A DNA stretch of 64,000 nt. Source: Natronobacterium texcoconense. GTDB lineage: Archaea > Halobacteriota > Halobacteria > Halobacteriales > Natrialbaceae. The stretch's first letter is position 1; the number at the start of each line of letters is the position of its first letter. Shown in pieces: positions 61,807-64,000 of the stretch. A program made the position numbers and the translations under genes. The stretch is from assembly GCF_900104065.1 (NCBI RefSeq), contig NZ_FNLC01000001.1:124001-188000 (forward strand), in the 5' to 3' direction. The notes under the pieces are model-generated. The model was not told the DNA's origin, ran no database searches, and worked only from the letters and a program-made list of their open reading frames with translations.

Positions 61807-62970
61807 ATGCTGGATTTCGTTCAGCTCGAGGCGGACCTCGACCAGGAAGAGCGGATGATCCGCGACACCGCCCGGGAGTTCGTCGACGAACACGTCAGGC
61901 CCGATATCGGCGACCACTTCGAGGAGGGAACCTTCCCGACGGAGCTGATCCCGAAGATGGGTGAGCTCGGGTTTTACGCGCCGAACCTCGAGGGATACGG
62001 CTCGCCGAACGTCTCCGAGACGGCCTACGGACTCCTGATGCAGGAACTCGAGGCCTGTGACTCGGGACTGCGGTCGATGGCCTCGGTCCAGGGCGCGCTG
62101 GTGATGTACCCGATCCACGCCTACGGCAGCGAGGAACAGAAAGAAGAGTGGCTGCCGAAACTCGGGCAGGGCGAGGCGGTCGGCTGTTTCGGTCTGACCG
62201 AACCCGAACACGGCTCGAACCCCTCGGGGATGGAGACCTACGCCACTGAGGACGGCGACGGCTACGTACTCAACGGCTCGAAGACCTGGATCACGAACTC
62301 GCCGATCGCGGACGTCGCCGTCGTCTGGGCTCGCGACCGCTCCGCGGACGAGGAGCCGGTGCGTGGATTCCTGGTCGAGACCGACCGCGACGGCGTCACG
62401 ACCAACAAGATCACCGAAAAGCTCTCGCTGCGGGCCTCGATCACGGGCGAGATCGGGCTGAACGACGTCTCCGTCCCCGAAGAGAACGTCCTGCCGGGCG
62501 TCTCCGGGATGAAGGGGCCGCTGTCCTGTCTCACGCAGGCTCGCTACGGCATCGCCTGGGGTGCGGTCGGCGCGGCTCGAGACGCCTTCGAGGAGGCGCG
62601 CCAGTACGCCCAGGACCGCGAGCAGTTCGGCGGACCGATCGGTCGGTTCCAGCTCCAGCAGGGGAAACTCGCGGAGATGGCGACCCAGATCACGCTCGCC
62701 CAGTTGCTCGCCTACCGGCTGGCCGAACTCAAGGAACGCGGCGACATGCAGCCACAGCACGTCTCGATGGCCAAACGCAACAACGTCCGGATGGCCCGCG
62801 ACCAGTCACGAGTCGCCCGCGAGATGCTCGGTGGCAACGGGATCACGACCGACTACTCGCCGATGCGACACATGGCCAACATGGAGACGGTCTACACCTA
62901 CGAAGGAACCCACGACATCCACACGCTGGTCCTGGGCGAAGAACTGACTGGTATCCCGGCGTACCAGTAA
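61807..62970 (+). CDS. gcdH: acyl-CoA dehydrogenase, glutaryl-CoA dehydrogenase type
   Basis: A 387-residue flavoprotein from the ATG at 61807 (MLDFVQLEADLDQEE); the open frame upstream to 61513 has no family character. Key residues: Arg in DSGLRSMASVQGALVM, matching the Arg that binds the free carboxylate in glutaryl-CoA dehydrogenase; FGLTEPEHGSNPSGMET (flavin contacts); and MANMETVYTYEGTHDIHTL, with the catalytic Glu in YEG. It oxidises and decarboxylates glutaryl-CoA to crotonyl-CoA in lysine/tryptophan or aromatic breakdown, feeding beta-oxidation. The RdfA gene follows after 68 bases. Confidence 0.9.
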   Translation: MLDFVQLEADLDQEERMIRDTAREFVDEHVRPDIGDHFEEGTFPTELIPKMGELGFYAPNLEGYGSPNVSETAYGLLMQELEACDSGLRSMASVQGALVMYPIHAYGSEEQKEEWLPKLGQGEAVGCFGLTEPEHGSNPSGMETYATEDGDGYVLNGSKTWITNSPIADVAVVWARDRSADEEPVRGFLVETDRDGVTTNKITEKLSLRASITGEIGLNDVSVPEENVLPGVSGMKGPLSCLTQARYGIAWGAVGAARDAFEEARQYAQDREQFGGPIGRFQLQQGKLAEMATQITLAQLLAYRLAELKERGDMQPQHVSMAKRNNVRMARDQSRVAREMLGGNGITTDYSPMRHMANMETVYTYEGTHDIHTLVLGEELTGIPAYQ

Positions 62971-63038
62971 CTCGCCCTCCCGCTCGAACACCGACCGAAG
63001 GAAAACGACTTTGCTCGCTCTCTCGGAACCACACCCCG

Positions 63039-63656
63039 ATGGCCGACTCGAACGCCAGCCCGGGGCCGAAACCGAAGGTCGCACGTCTCATCGAGAAGTA
63101 CGACCTCGAGGGAGTCGGTGCCGACCTCGAGGCTCGCTGGACGCGGACCGAGAACCGCGAGAGCCTCCGTTCGCTCGCTGCGTCGTTCAACGAACGGCTG
63201 CTCCGGGCGGCACTCGCCGAGGCGGACGTCGATACGATCACGGCAGACGTCTCCCACCTGTACGAACTCCTGAGCGGCGAGACCGGGAGTCGTGGCGAAC
63301 GAACGCAGGTCGAACGACGCCTCGAGCGCGAGGGAATAGACGTCGCGACGCTCACCGACGAATTCGTCTCCTACGGCGCGATCCGATCATATCTCACCGG
63401 CTATCGAGACGTTACGCCGCCGTCGAACGACGACGACGGTCACGATCGAGGAAACGTCGCGGGGACCATCGAAGGGCTGCGCCAGCGGACCGTGTCGGTC
63501 ACCGAGAGCAAACTCGAGTCGCTTCGCGAATCCGACCGCCTCGAACTCGGGCCACACCGAGTGCTCGCCGACGTTCAGGTCCTCTGTGAGGGATGTGGCA
63601 AACAGTACGACGTCGCCGACCTGCTCGAGTCGGGCACCTGTGACTGCTTCGAGTAG
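63039..63656 (+). CDS. rdfA: RdfA-family protein (rod-determining factor-like)
   Basis: A 205-residue protein matching the haloarchaeal RdfA family: KVARLIEKYDLEGVGADLEARWT, ESLRSLAASFNERLLRAAL, a short linker, VERRLEREGIDVATLTDEFVSYGAIRSYL, and a C-terminal zinc-ribbon-like CEGCGKQYDVADLLESGTCDC with four cysteines. RdfA is required for rod-shaped cells in Haloferax volcanii; many paralogues exist, so this one may have another role. It is convergent with the SMC-related gene at 63813. Family assignment is from memory. Confidence 0.75.
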   Translation: MADSNASPGPKPKVARLIEKYDLEGVGADLEARWTRTENRESLRSLAASFNERLLRAALAEADVDTITADVSHLYELLSGETGSRGERTQVERRLEREGIDVATLTDEFVSYGAIRSYLTGYRDVTPPSNDDDGHDRGNVAGTIEGLRQRTVSVTESKLESLRESDRLELGPHRVLADVQVLCEGCGKQYDVADLLESGTCDCFE

Positions 63657-63812
63657 TAGTCGTCACACACCATGACATAACAGACGTACTGATGTTACGG
63701 GTTAGATCGTCGTTCGGATACAGTACCAGACGAGGACGGAAACGGACGGAAACGAACGTGAGGCGGCGAAAACCGGTCGAAAGACGGCGAGAAAAACACT
63801 CGAGTGACGTCG

Positions 63813-64000
63813 CTATATCTCGGTGATCCGGTCGTGGCTGTCGTCGATCGCCTCGGCGTCCTCGGGGAGCAAGGCGACGACGAGGAAGTCGGTGTACTCC
63901 TCGAAGTACTCGACGAGCGCGGCGATGCGGTTCGAGTCCAGCGCCTCGAGGGAGTCCAGGAGCATGAACGGCACCTCGTCGTAGACCTCGTGGACGAGGT
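63813..64000 (-). CDS. archaea-specific SMC-related protein (C-terminal end only)
   Basis: The last 62 codons of a gene that runs off the right edge. The visible end reads VPFMLLDSLEALDSNRIAAL and then EYTDFLVVALLPEDA, which fits the Walker B helix of the haloarchaeal SMC-related (Sph-like) ATPases and ends DRITEI. The conserved Walker B aspartate is followed by Ser rather than the Glu expected in canonical SMC proteins, as far as can be seen. Such proteins probably act on DNA or cell shape. I recall this family next to RdfA genes in related genomes. Confidence 0.65.
   Translation of the reverse strand, partial: LVHEVYDEVPFMLLDSLEALDSNRIAALVEYFEEYTDFLVVALLPEDAEAIDDSHDRITEI

Overview
The window is high-GC, with acidic proteins, twin-arginine lipoproteins, leaderless-type promoters, split RNA polymerase A'/A'' and B'/B'' genes, aEF-2, MptA, an RdfA-family protein and an archaeal SMC-related protein. 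This is a haloarchaeal chromosome. Gene content and codon style suggest the Natrialbaceae (Natrinema/Haloterrigena/Natronorubrum type); that placement is from memory, not a search.

Layout. 0-5 kb: start of an ABC substrate-binding lipoprotein, a universal stress protein, a GNAT enzyme, and a paaK-like ligase followed by MaoC and enoyl-CoA hydratase genes. 5.8-11 kb: two tandem long-chain acyl-CoA synthetases and a metallo-beta-lactamase-fold hydrolase. 11-15.5 kb: an ion-transport block with a CDF metal transporter, a fluoride riboswitch driving two FluC/CrcB half-channels, an MgtE-type transporter and a pair of MgtE membrane domains. TTAGA/TCTAA inverted repeats lie in front of two of these units. 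15.9-23.3 kb: proline dehydrogenase, a FemAB-like / helical-barrel / ATP-grasp cluster, a PhoU-TrkA-C protein and serS. 23.7-43.6 kb: the transcription/translation operon (rpoH-B''-B'-A'-A''-nusA, rpsL-rpsG, aEF-2). It is interrupted by an alpha-hydroxy-acid oxidase gene and by a 5.3-kb AT-richer island (26.9-32.2 kb). 43.9-49.4 kb: housekeeping and stress genes, including NAD kinase and a putative RNAP epsilon subunit. 49.5-52 kb: seven copies of a 36-42-bp repeat fill every spacer around a RlaP-like nucleotidyltransferase, a lipoprotein and mptA. 53-64 kb: TrmB regulator, DUF255 thioredoxin protein, FxsA, tRNA-Ile with a duplicated 3' end, AhpD-like protein, a FilR1-type regulator, a D-lactate dehydrogenase-type flavin/Fe-S enzyme, glutaryl-CoA dehydrogenase, RdfA and an SMC-related protein.

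The most unusual structures are five. (1) The island carries a Tat-exported protein, an ABC-2 exporter and a frameshifted regulator; it is bounded by a duplication of the last ~110-128 bp of the HEFAH-protein gene, so insertion left that gene's reading frame intact. (2) The seven-copy repeat array. (3) An 82-bp palindromic element present twice, with compensatory changes between copies. (4) The fluoride riboswitch. (5) The duplicated tRNA-Ile 3' end.

The genes suggest a heterotroph using fatty acids, aromatic or dicarboxylic CoA thioesters, proline and lactate, with careful divalent-cation and fluoride handling. No rRNA, CRISPR array, integrase or transposase was recognised.
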